NCBI GenBank assembly: GCA_016290885.1
Contig: JAEEVN010000001.1
Location: 124,001-188,000 of the forward strand
Source: Caryophanales bacterium
Lineage (GTDB): Bacteria; Bacillota_I; Bacilli_A; RF39; UBA660
DNA length: 64,000 nucleotides
Direction of reading: 5' to 3'
The translations under genes and the position numbers were made by a program. Below the pieces are notes generated by a model that saw nothing but the letters and a program-made list of their open reading frames with translations, had not been told where the DNA came from and ran no database searches. The stretch's first letter is position 1. Each line of letters opens with the position of its first letter. This document shows positions 9,196-19,900 of the stretch, piece after piece.

Positions 9196-9222
9196 AAAAA
9201 AATTCTCTTTCGAGAATTTTTA
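9196..9222 (-). terminator. Terminator of the adenylate-forming ligase gene
   Basis: Stem AAAATTCTC / GAGAATTTT (9199-9207, 9212-9220), four-base loop, then a T-run on the minus strand. It overlaps the stop codon at 9220-9222. Confidence 0.8.
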
Positions 9223-11097
9223 TTTTGTTTGATAAATATTTAATAATTTTTTTTCTAATCTAACATATCCATCTGTTTCTGCTTTTAGTGCTTTATAATC
9301 TCTTTTTGTTGAACTTGCCATTGGGAATGAATCTCTTACTTTCATAGTTTCAGGGATATAATTAAGATTCCAGAAAGTATATAATACTCTTCTTTGTAAT
9401 TCTTGTAATTTTTCAGTTGAAGCAACACTATTATCATAGAATTTAACTTGTGCACATAATGTATTTTCACCATTATCCTCTTTAGCAAATACTTCACAAT
9501 CGCGAACATCTGGATCTTCAAGTATAGCTTTCTTAACATCAAAGTTATATAATGTTTCACCATTAATAACAGATGTATCATTTTTTCTTCCTTCATAGAT
9601 TACTACACCACTTGGTAATACATATCCTATATCACCTGTAAAGTTATATTCTATTCCAGAGAATTCTTCTTTAAACATTCTTGGGTCAATATTTGGTCTA
9701 TTATAATATCCAAGCATTCCACAAGTAGTATGAACTGCAAGTTCACCTCTTTGTCCAAATGGTAACTCATGACCTTGTTCATCCACAGCCATTACTATAG
9801 CACCTGGAATTGGTATTCCAATAGAATAGTCTGGATAATCATGTCCATTTATTTCTGCAGTAACTATAGATCCATTTTCACATCTTCCCCAACTATTTTT
9901 CTTCTTTGCTGGACAATGTACTGCTTCTAATGCATCATCTATTTCTTTAGCATCCTTAGGTGTTGAGAATGTTCCACCTATATATACTTGTTCTAATTTT
10001 CTATAATTAAGTATTCCAAGTGCTACTTGCATTCTAAATTTAAAATTTTTAAGATTTTCTTTTATTCCTAAAAACATATCTGTTGTAGCAACTCCCCAGT
10101 TAAGCCTAAATTTTCCTAAATTCTTTGTATATGTACCTGGTTCAAATCTTGGGTCTTGATGAAGTCCACAGCCATAATAATTTGCTGTAGCACCATCCGC
10201 AATTAATCCTGTTGAAGACCATAATGGTATTGCTTGATATACATTTTGACCTGGTTTTAAATTAAAACCAATTGCCTTATATGAGTTCGCAGAATTGATA
10301 AATGAATCATGTGATAACATTACACCTTTTAATAATCCAGTAGTTCCTGAAGAATAAACAACTGCAAGTGGCATATCTTCTTCATACTTAACTCTTTCAG
10401 GTAAAGGTGTTTTTTTACCTTTTTTAATAAAATCATTATATAGTTCAAATCTTGGGTCATCATATTTTTCAAAATCTAAAAATTTACCCATGATTGAAGA
10501 ATTTAAAGTAGGCACTACTATTATATGTTCTAATCCTGTTTCTTCAATTACTCTATCAAACTTTTCTTTATTTTCGTCATAGAATTTATCCATTATGATT
10601 AATGTTTTACTATTTTTAAATTTTATATCACTAATCATACCTTCTATATCTAAATATGGTGGTAAAAAGATACCTACTGATCCTAGATGTCCAAATGAAT
10701 AAAGTGATGTCATCCCTTCTGGAATACCAGGTAAACATACAGAGACATAATCTCCTTTACCTATGCCATAATTACATAATGCTTTAGTTAAGTCATTAGT
10801 TCTTTTAATAAGTTTTCTGTAAGAAATTTTATTACCAAAATACTCAATCGCTGTTCTCCACATATTCTTTTTGTTATTATTAATTAATGCTTCAGTAATT
10901 GTTTGCTTTGGTTGTTCAGCGAAATATGCTTCTTCATTATAATCTGCTAATTGTGGTTTATCTAAGGATGGATAACCAGTCATAGGTCCTTGAATTTCTC
11001 CACGAGCTAACTTCATAAGATATCTTTCTCTTAGTTTTTGATCTTCTTCAGATAATTCAGCAATATGAATTCTATATTTATCAAATTGATTAGACAT
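9220..11097 (-). CDS. AMP-dependent synthetase/ligase (ANL superfamily)
   Basis: A 625-residue adenylate-forming enzyme that should activate a carboxylic acid with ATP, probably as an acyl-CoA or acyl-carrier ligase. The ATP-binding P-loop AVVYSSGTTGLLKGVML is near residue 245. The adenine motif, usually YGxTE, is changed to WGRCEN near residue 400. The hinge region reads NFTGDIGY then YEGRKNDTSVINGE, and a Lys-rich C-terminal motif (SSTKRDYKALK) is in the place of the catalytic A10 lysine. The N-terminal 70 residues precede the usual domain. It is a single gene with its own promoter and terminator, divergent from popT. The substrate cannot be read from sequence; a fatty or aromatic acid is a guess. 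Confidence 0.85.
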   Translation of the reverse strand: MSNQFDKYRIHIAELSEEDQKLRERYLMKLARGEIQGPMTGYPSLDKPQLADYNEEAYFAEQPKQTITEALINNNKKNMWRTAIEYFGNKISYRKLIKRTNDLTKALCNYGIGKGDYVSVCLPGIPEGMTSLYSFGHLGSVGIFLPPYLDIEGMISDIKFKNSKTLIIMDKFYDENKEKFDRVIEETGLEHIIVVPTLNSSIMGKFLDFEKYDDPRFELYNDFIKKGKKTPLPERVKYEEDMPLAVVYSSGTTGLLKGVMLSHDSFINSANSYKAIGFNLKPGQNVYQAIPLWSSTGLIADGATANYYGCGLHQDPRFEPGTYTKNLGKFRLNWGVATTDMFLGIKENLKNFKFRMQVALGILNYRKLEQVYIGGTFSTPKDAKEIDDALEAVHCPAKKKNSWGRCENGSIVTAEINGHDYPDYSIGIPIPGAIVMAVDEQGHELPFGQRGELAVHTTCGMLGYYNRPNIDPRMFKEEFSGIEYNFTGDIGYVLPSGVVIYEGRKNDTSVINGETLYNFDVKKAILEDPDVRDCEVFAKEDNGENTLCAQVKFYDNSVASTEKLQELQRRVLYTFWNLNYIPETMKVRDSFPMASSTKRDYKALKAETDGYVRLEKKLLNIYQTK

Positions 11098-11121
11098 AAA
11101 AATCCCCCTTTGATATGCATT

Positions 11122-11149
11122 ATTTTACCATATTTTAATCAAATTTCAA
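11122..11149 (-). promoter_or_regulatory. Promoter of the adenylate-forming ligase gene
   Basis: -35 TTGAAA (11144-11149) and -10 TAAAAT (11122-11127) with a 16-base spacer on the minus strand, followed by GGGGG before the ATG. It overlaps the divergent popT promoter. Confidence 0.7.
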
Positions 11150-11155
11150 AATTTG

Positions 11156-11176
11156 TGATATAATCTTTATGGAGGC
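11156..11176 (+). promoter_or_regulatory. popT: Extended -10 promoter and Shine-Dalgarno of popT
   Basis: TGATATAAT on the plus strand (hexamer TATAAT at 11159-11164). The ribosome binding site GGAGG follows only a few bases later (11171-11175), so the transcript leader must be extremely short. No good -35 is seen. Confidence 0.55.
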
Positions 11177-11180
11177 TAAC

Positions 11181-12155
11181 ATGAAATTATTTGAAAAACC
11201 AAAACACATATCAAAAAGGAAAAAGGAAAAATTAAGATTACAAGAAAAAGAAGAAATAAGACAAGATAAAAAAGTAATGAAAGAAAAGTTTAAATCCTTT
11301 GATTTAAAACCATTCTTTGGAGGTATAGCAGTAGGTATAGCAAATATTATTCCTGGAGTTTCTGGTGGAACAATGCTTGTTATATTTGATTTATTTGAAA
11401 AATTAGCTAACTCTATAAGTGATTTATTTAAGAAAGGATCTACTACTAAAAAACAAAGTTTTATATTCTTACTTAAAGTTGGTTTAGGGGCAGTTATTGG
11501 TATAGTAGCATTTGCTAAAGTACTAGGATTTACTCTATCTCATATAGAAGCAGAAACTATATTCTGGTTTATGGGATTAATATTATTTAGTGTACCTATA
11601 ATAATTAGAAATGAATTAAAAGGAGAAAAATTTAATATTATATTCTTCTTAATAGGAGCTTTAATTATTGGAGCACTTGAATACTTTAATTTAAATGGTG
11701 GTCTTGCTAATACTGGTGATGATGGTAGTATATTAAATTATCTAGTGCTTGCAGGTCTTGGTGCTATCGGAGGTATATCAATGATATTCCCTGGTATATC
11801 AGGATCTATGGTTATGCTAGTACTTGGTAAGTATGAAATGGTTAGAAGTTATATTGATCAAGTTACATCACTTGATATAAATATCTATATTAAACTTATA
11901 ATCTTTGGTATAGGAGCAATTCTTGGAGTAATTATTAGTTCTAAAGTATTATCTAAAGTAATAAATAAATTTAGAGGTAAAACAGTTAGTTTAATACTAG
12001 GATTTATTATTGCAAGTGCTCTAATTCTTCCACTTAATTTAGAAACTAAATTAGTATTATCTACAGAAAAAATATGTGGTTTATTAGTAAGTTTTGTACT
12101 AGGTGGAGTATTAATATACTTACTTGATAGATTAGAAAAAAAGAATTCAGATTAA
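11181..12155 (+). CDS. popT: DUF368 / PopT undecaprenyl-phosphate translocase
   Basis: A 324-residue polytopic membrane protein of the DUF368 family, whose members were shown to return undecaprenyl phosphate across the membrane so it can be reused for cell-wall and surface-polymer synthesis. The family signature GIANIIPGVSGGTML is at about residues 50-65, and a second similar motif, ISMIFPGISGSMVML, is near 205-220; this internal repeat is typical. The first 40 residues are strongly basic and cytoplasmic. The ATG at 11181 is chosen over an ATG twelve bases upstream because that one lies inside the GGAGG ribosome binding site. It is the only plus-strand gene of the window and is convergent with ricA. 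Confidence 0.88.
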   Translation: MKLFEKPKHISKRKKEKLRLQEKEEIRQDKKVMKEKFKSFDLKPFFGGIAVGIANIIPGVSGGTMLVIFDLFEKLANSISDLFKKGSTTKKQSFIFLLKVGLGAVIGIVAFAKVLGFTLSHIEAETIFWFMGLILFSVPIIIRNELKGEKFNIIFFLIGALIIGALEYFNLNGGLANTGDDGSILNYLVLAGLGAIGGISMIFPGISGSMVMLVLGKYEMVRSYIDQVTSLDINIYIKLIIFGIGAILGVIISSKVLSKVINKFRGKTVSLILGFIIASALILPLNLETKLVLSTEKICGLLVSFVLGGVLIYLLDRLEKKNSD

Positions 12156-12170
12156 TCTGAATTCTTTTTT
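12136..12170. terminator. Bidirectional terminator shared by popT and ricA
   Basis: A near-perfect palindrome, AAAAAGAATTCAGATT / AATCTGAATTCTTTTT, with T-runs on both strands. It contains both stop codons (12153-12155 plus strand, 12152-12154 minus strand). Confidence 0.9.
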
Positions 12171-12490
12171 ATTAAACTGTTAAAGTAATCCTCAAAATTC
12201 CTTTGAATATTACTTATTAATTCATTTAATTTTTTAGAAGCATTAATATATTTATTATAGTCTTCATAGCTATGTAATTTATCAAACAGATCTTCAAGTT
12301 TATTATCTATATTTATATCTTTATTACCTAGTCTTTCTGATTCTTTTTGAAGATTAGTTATTTCTTTTATTAAAGATTTTATATCTGAATTATTATTTAA
12401 TATCTCATCATATTTTTTATATTCTTTATACTCTTCAGTATTTAGAATATCTAATTTTAAATCTTCAATATCACTTAAAACATTATTCAT
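12152..12490 (-). CDS. ricA: YlbF/YmcA family protein (RicA-like)
   Basis: A 112-residue, mostly helical, charged protein resembling the YlbF/YmcA (Com_YlbF) family. In Bacillus subtilis YmcA (RicA) forms a complex with YlbF and YaaT that influences RNase Y-dependent mRNA maturation and development. The main support is position: it directly follows miaB with an eight-base overlap, the same order as ymcB-ymcA in Bacilli, and its size fits. Sequence similarity by eye is limited to the pattern of helices and the NNNSDIKSLIKEI region. The start is supported by GGAGAAATAG. The last five residues (KKNSD) come from the terminator palindrome. Confidence 0.72.
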   Translation of the reverse strand: MNNVLSDIEDLKLDILNTEEYKEYKKYDEILNNNSDIKSLIKEITNLQKESERLGNKDINIDNKLEDLFDKLHSYEDYNKYINASKKLNELISNIQRNFEDYFNSLIKKNSD

Positions 12491-13910
12491 CTATTTCTCC
12501 ATCAAGTGACCATGTTTTAGCTTCAGTTATTTTAACATTAATAATTTTACCAATATAATCTTTAGGACATTTAACATTAACTAATTTCATAGTATCAGTA
12601 TATCCACAGCATAAGTCTTCATTCTTTTCTGATACTCCTTCGATTAATACTGGTACTATTGTATTTAATAATTTATCATTATTTTCTTTATAGTATTCGT
12701 TAACTAATTTATTTAATCTTGCTAATCTTTCTTCTTTTTCTTTTAGCGAAACATTATCTTCCATAGAAGCAGCAGGAGTATTTTCTCTTGGTGAATATAT
12801 AAAAGTATATGCTCCATCATATTTACACTTCTCTACTACATCAAGTGTTTCTAAGAAATCTTCTTCTGTTTCTCCAGGAAAACCTACTATTATATCTGTA
12901 GTAACTGATGCATTCTTTATTTTAGATTTAATTTTATTAAATAATTCTAAGTAACTTTCTTTAGTATATCTTCTACCCATTAATTTAAGTATTTTATTTG
13001 ATCCACTTTGAAGTGGTAAATGTATATAAGGCATAATATTATCATATTTTGCAATTATATCTATCATTTCATCAGAGAAATCCCATGGATGAGAAGTAAC
13101 AAATCTTACTCTTGGTATATTAGTTTTTGCTACTAATTCAAGTAGTTCTGCAAAAGATATTCCGTCCTCTAGATCTTTACCATAAGCATTAACATTTTGT
13201 CCAAGAAGTGTTACTTCTTTATAACCAAGTTTAATAATATCATCTATTTCTTTTAAGATATCTTCTTTTCTTCTACTTCTTTGTTTTCCTCTTGTATAAG
13301 GAACTATACAGTAAGTACAGAATTTATCACATCCATACATAATATTAACAAATGCTTTATACATACTATCTCTTTTGACAGGAAGATTTTCTATTATATC
13401 TCCTTCTTTAGAGAATACTTCTACTACTTGTTCATTTTTATCTATTGCTTCACTAATTAACTGTGGTAAATTTTGAATATTATGAGTACCAAATACTATA
13501 TCTACAGTTTTCTTTTTTCTTTCTAGTTCATCTACTACAGATACTTCTTGTGCCATACATCCACATACTGCTAGTAATATATTTGGTTTAGTTTCTTTTA
13601 AATGTTGAATTCTACCTATCATACCAAATACTTTATTATGAGCATTCTCTCTAATAGCACATGTATTAAGTAAAATAATATCTGCATCTTCCATACTATC
13701 TGTTTTAGTAAATGACATATCTTCAAGTATTGCAGATATAGTTTCACTATCTCTAACATTAGCTTGACAACCATAAGTAATTAAATGATACTTTTTACCT
13801 ATACCTATTTTACTTAATTCATTATTCATAATATAAGCATCAGTAAGAACTTTAACTTCTTCTTTAGTTCTTCTTTTTGCTTTTAAATAAGATGGTCTTT
13901 CTTTTTCCAT
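12483..13910 (-). CDS. miaB: tRNA-2-methylthio-N6-dimethylallyladenosine synthase
   Basis: A 475-residue radical-SAM methylthiotransferase that adds the 2-methylthio group to i6A37 of tRNAs reading UNN codons. The N-terminal UPF0004 domain has its three cluster cysteines in TYGCQANVRDSE, LNTCAIRENA and AVCGCMAQE. The radical-SAM motif YGCDKFCTYCIVPYTRG is near residue 195, and a TRAM domain closes the protein. The ATG at 13910 follows AGAGGTG at good spacing; six more codons upstream are in frame but have no ribosome binding site. ricA overlaps its end. Confidence 0.95.
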   Translation of the reverse strand: MEKERPSYLKAKRRTKEEVKVLTDAYIMNNELSKIGIGKKYHLITYGCQANVRDSETISAILEDMSFTKTDSMEDADIILLNTCAIRENAHNKVFGMIGRIQHLKETKPNILLAVCGCMAQEVSVVDELERKKKTVDIVFGTHNIQNLPQLISEAIDKNEQVVEVFSKEGDIIENLPVKRDSMYKAFVNIMYGCDKFCTYCIVPYTRGKQRSRRKEDILKEIDDIIKLGYKEVTLLGQNVNAYGKDLEDGISFAELLELVAKTNIPRVRFVTSHPWDFSDEMIDIIAKYDNIMPYIHLPLQSGSNKILKLMGRRYTKESYLELFNKIKSKIKNASVTTDIIVGFPGETEEDFLETLDVVEKCKYDGAYTFIYSPRENTPAASMEDNVSLKEKEERLARLNKLVNEYYKENNDKLLNTIVPVLIEGVSEKNEDLCCGYTDTMKLVNVKCPKDYIGKIINVKITEAKTWSLDGEIDE

Positions 13911-13941
13911 ATAGCACCTCTTTAACAAAAAGTATTATATC

Positions 13942-13973
13942 AAAAAAAGAAACTATTTTAAATAGTTTCTTTT
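13942..13973 (-). terminator. Terminator of the giant surface protein gene
   Basis: Stem AAAAGAAACTATT / AATAGTTTCTTTT around 13948-13973 with a short AT loop, followed on the minus strand by T-rich sequence. It overlaps the stop codon at 13958. Confidence 0.8.
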
Positions 13974-16900
13974 ATAGACTTACGTTTTATATTCAATAAT
14001 AGAATAATTAATAATGTAATTACTATTAATCCTATTAAAGGATATATTATTCTAAATTGTCCAGTTTGAATAGATACTATTAATGTAGCTACTGCAGATG
14101 CTGTCATATGACCATATTCTGAAGTAAAGTTTTCTCTTACATTGGAACTTAAAGTACCATCTTCATATACTGTAAATTGTAATTCATTATCTAAATTATC
14201 TTTTAACATATATTCACCAGTACTTAAGTTGTTAATATATATTCTACCTTTTATAGATTTTAAGTTTTCTGTTTCTTTACCGATACTATATTTACCAGCA
14301 CCGTCAGAATCAACTTTTAATGGTGCATATGTACCATTTTCTAATCTATATAATTTGTAAGTCTTTGCAGTATCAAGTGCATTACCATCTTCCATCTTAG
14401 TAATAATAATATCTTTAGAAGTATTATCAGTACCAAATACATTTGCTAGGAATCTAGATAAGCTTGATTGTAAATTTTCACCATTTCTTGAACCATTTCT
14501 TAATGTAATATTATCTGGAATAACAAATCCATTATCATTAATATTATGGTAGTTAAGATTAATAGTTAAAGTATATTGTGGATCTAATACTAGATCTGCA
14601 TCAAGTTCTACCGAGAAGTAGAATTGATCACCTATCTTAACTTCTGGGCATCCATAGTCTTCAGAATAGTTTCTAACACTTGCATCAATTGCTTCTTGAA
14701 CTGTGTTGTAGCAAATACCTTCAACACAAGCAATCTTAACATCTGTTTCTCCTAATCCTTTTAATGTCATTGAATATGTTCCAGTTAAGTTTCCAAATTC
14801 ATCATAATCAGTTGAAATATAAGGAACATAATTTTCTTCTACATCATCAATTTGTGCATCGATTACAATTGGTTTATTACTTACGAATTTACCATCATAG
14901 AAGTTAAATTCATTTCCTTTATGGGTGATTGCATACCCACCTAAATTACTAATTAGTGGTGAAACTGTATTAACATTTCCATCCTTATTACCAATAGTTA
15001 GGTATCCGCCTCGGTCATTTTTAATTGATGTAATTTGACCACCTAAAATTGTTAAATAACATCCACTTGATGAAATACAGTTTTCTACAGTTCTAAATGT
15101 ACCATTATTAATAGTCATTTTCCAATCATTTTCCGCATAATTAACTGTACCTCCATTGATTACTGCAGTATGTTTAAGTTCACTAGCAACATAAATATTT
15201 CTTTCGTCCACATTATTATTTAATTCAGTAATTACTCCCGAATTAACAACTATGTATCCTGCATTTCCTACATAACGAACAGTTGCACCAGCAATAGTAA
15301 TACTTCCCACATTTCTTATAATGTCTATTTTACCAGCACTAAGTGTTACTGTATCTGATGATTTATTATATAGTGTATCTATTTTTGATTCAGAATCTAG
15401 TGTTAATGAACCTATATTTATTATTTCCTCTTTAATTTCTCCTGAAACTAATGATAATGATCCTGTTTGGTTATTTGTAGCCTTAATTATAGTTGCACCA
15501 TTAACTGCCATTGTTCCAGCGTTAGTTGCCTTATCTACAGTTCCACCATTGATGTATAATGTGCCTGTATTTGTGGCATTTTTAATATTACCATCCATTA
15601 ATGTGAACTCTGAAGCATTATTTAATTTATAAATTGTACCAATATTAACAACAACAGTTCCTGATGTATTAGTAATACTTCCTATTCCACCATATGTTGT
15701 AGTAAGGTCATTTAGATATGCTTCATCAGTTATTGTTAATGTTGCATTACTATCAACATTAAGATTTGCATCATAGAATCTTCCATTTAAGTCTATTGTT
15801 AAATCTTTATCTACACTTATATCATAATCAGTTAATAATTCAGAAGAACTGTAGAATATTCTTAATTTGTCGCCAGATGATGAATTATTAATAGCTTCTC
15901 GTATTGATGTATATGGTGTATCAGTAGTTACATTAAGAACTTTATTTGCGCTATTATCTAGTACATATCTTGCTCCATCTGAATATGGATTAAATATAGT
16001 GAATCCATCTTCTTTATCATTGAAGTGACATAATCTATTAGTATTTAAATGAACTAATCCACCATAATGGTTAAGTCCTTGGAAATCAGCTTGACATGAT
16101 ACATCTTCCATATCATTTCCACTAGCACTACTACCATCTTTAACATTAAGATTAACTGGTTGTGTAGTATTTTCAATAAATACTTTATCAATATAACCAC
16201 TCTCTTGAGTAATAGTAGATCTACGAGCATACAATCCATATGTATAATCTCTTACATTAGTTGCAGGAACTATATATCCATTCTTTATTGTAACAGTTGC
16301 TTCTTGTGCTTCTATTGCAGAGACAGAATAATCTAGTCCACGGTTAGAGCCAGTTGGTTCATCTGTAATATCATATATATGAACATATGGTTGACCACAG
16401 AATGAATCTCTATATAGATTATCTCCAACACGGTAATAATAGTCACCGCAGAAATGCGCTAATCTAGTTAGACTATCATCAAAGCCAATAGATCCAGATT
16501 CTATAATTAAATTCTTTCCATCTCCAACATAAATTGCTCCATTGTTTATTAGATATTTTCCATTAAATGATCCACTAATACTACCGCTAATTCTTGTTGT
16601 TACTGCAGCATTATTTGTACAAGATCTATTTACAGTATAATCAAAATCATACCAAGCTTCTTCTAAGCCATATGTTTTAAATGTTCCAGACAATGTAGCA
16701 TTATTACCACCAGTACCATGATATGTTTCACCTTTTGTTACTACATCAACATTAGTTAAAGTAGTATTACCTCCATTATCAGTTACACCTTTTCCGCCAC
16801 CTCTAATAATAGTATCTGTAGCAGTCAATGTTCCAGTATTTGAAATAGAATATGGATATCTACCATCAATAGTTCCACCAGTAATTGTTAATGTTCCATT

Positions 16901-19900
16901 GTTATCAATACCCCTAGCAGCAATAACATTTGTATTATCCATTGTCATTGTTCCATTATTTCTAATAACACTATCATGTATTAATCCAACAGCTCCATCA
17001 TTATCTTTTATTGCTTCAATAGTAGAATCACTAATATCAATTGTTCCATTATTTACGATTGCTAAGAATGTATAATCACCATCGAAGTATAAGTAATCAA
17101 TATTCATTGTAGCATCAGCATTATTAATTATTGATTCAGTAAGTAATACATGTACATCATTTTTCTCTTTTACAACATAATAATCATAATCTGCTTCTAA
17201 ACTATCAGTTGTATTAACCTTTATATAAGTTGGATTATTACAATCAGATGTATCATTTGAATCTCCAACAAAATTAATTGTTCCACTATTTGTAATTACA
17301 TTAGCTTGTAATGTTTCAAAATATCCTTGATAGATATTCATTGTTGCATTTTCATTGTTCTTAAACATTGTTCCTAATGCTTTTATATTTGCTGCACTAA
17401 CTCTATTTAAGTCTACTGTACCATTATTTGTTATTATTCTTGCTCCAGAAACTGATTCAAATATTGGTTCTCCAGAAAGCGAACCATAGTTTGAAGCTCC
17501 ATAAACACTTACAATTCCGTTATTAATAATGAATGGAACTTCTACTTTTTCTCCTGTATCAGGATCACTAGTATCAACATTATTAATCTTTACGTGACTT
17601 GTGCCTACTGTATAGTTATCTGGTACAGTTTCACTGCCACTATATGGAATAAATTCATTAGTTACTGGTACTCTATCAGCAGGATCAATTGATTGATATT
17701 GATAGAAGTATGGAGTATCAGAAGCTTTCATGTAACTAAAGTATAATTCAAATACTTTTCCTTCTTGAATTACATATGAAGTAGCATCTGAGAAATTAGT
17801 ATAATCTCTAACCCAAATTAGCTTATCACCTATATTAGCTTCATCGAATGCTAATTGAACATCGAAGTAGTATACACCAGTTGTATAGTTAAGTATCAAT
17901 GGTAATATATCAAGATATTTTTCTTGCGGACTAATATCTCTTCTATATGCAATGTCATAGCCTTCTTCGATTTCTTCAACATGCATATCTATAGGATTAC
18001 TTGATCCTTTAAATACACCATCATAGAAATATAAATTATTTGGAGATGTTTCTGTTCCAGTTGCACTTATACCAAATGTACTACCTGAAATTTCAGGATT
18101 TGTTTTAGAAACATTTAATTTACTTGTTCCTTCAATTAAATCTCCTTTGGTACCAATAGTTACTGTAGTACCAGAAGCATTATTCATTAATATACCTGTT
18201 GAAGATGATGAATTAATCTTACCACCAGTTACAGTTACTTTATTTCCAGAACCTTCTAATACTAATGTACCATTTACAGTTCCAGATGTTTGGTTATATG
18301 TATTTCCACCTTCTAGTAAATTGAATTGTAATCTGTCATATTGACCACCAGAAATATTAATTGTATTTCCACTAAGCATTGAAGCATATATTGTTGGTCT
18401 ACTTGATTTACCCCCAAATTTAGAGTTTTCTAAGTTTAATGTTGAGCCTTCAAATACTCCTAATGTTTGTTCTTGAGCTATACTACTATATCTCGAATCT
18501 TCATTTGCATCAAAATCAGAAATTGTTACTTCAGAATTATTTACAGTGAATAAAGGTTTAAGGGTTGCATATGTTTGTGATAAATTTTCATCTTTCCAAA
18601 TTTCATAGTAGTTATTATTTTCAGCAGTATCGAAGTAACCTCCAGTTACAGTTATATCTGCATTTGTTCCAAATATCGTATTCGAATTATATGTACCATC
18701 ATTAATAGTTAATGTACTCTTGTTTTCATTATTTTCACCAAGAGATACAATATCAAGTCCTGATGATGAAACATTATCAATAGTTAAGTTTGAATTATTC
18801 TTAATTAAGTTACTTTGTTTAAAGTAATTATCAACATTATTAGTATTAGTTGTACCATTAAATGTCATAGTACCATTATTTTCATATCCGAATTCACCAA
18901 CAATATTATCAGTACCTGAACCTGTAATAGTTAAAGTACCATTATTATTTATTAATCCGTTTTTACTATATGAATTTAATTTTGAACCTGCAGCATAATT
19001 AATTGTTAAATTCTTACCTTCAGGAACTGTTACTCTATTAGCAGAGTCATAATTTCCTGAAATATTTATTACTGAATTATCAGGTGCTTCACTAATTGCT
19101 GTTTGTAATGATTTATATGGAGTTCCATTTACATCAATAAGATTTGCTCTTGTTGAATTATCAACAGAAGCAAGGCTTATTTGACCTGATGAATTACTGT
19201 TATCATATAAAACATCATATCCACTAGCAATATTATTAATCGGAATATCCATAACATCTGTCATATCAGTAACAGAAGCATTTTGAATACTACCATCATA
19301 GTAATTAACTTCACATAAGTTATTAGATGACATTGGATATTCTCTTTCATCTAATAGTGTAAATTGTTGATTTGTATATTCCCCAGAAACTTGTACTGGT
19401 CTTCCATTTGTATCTGCTGCTACTGTTCCCCACCAGTCATTTCTATGAGTAATTCTTTCGTATTGTGCAAATGTGAATTCGATAGAATCTAATGTAGGTG
19501 TACCATGAGAATTACAATTACCTGTAATTGCATATTTATTACTTGTTGTAGTAATAGTTGGTCCATTTGTAATATCACCATCATCATCACCAATAGTAAC
19601 AGTTGCCTTTAAATATCCATATGCAGCAGTTCTTGGTGTAACTTGTCCTCTTCTCCAGTAATAAACTGTGAATGGACGGTTGTCTATTGCTGGTTTATTA
19701 TTGCCTGTAATGACACTATCACCTTTTACAGTCAAATCATTACGGTTAATAATACCTGTAGAAACAGTTGTACCATCTACAACCATAGTTGCGTCATTCA
19801 CAAGTGCAGTTCCTGTTATTGAACCACCTCTAATATTAGCAGTTCCTTTTACAGTAATCATAGTCGAACCTTCAGCTATACCAAAGTGTCCAGTATCACC

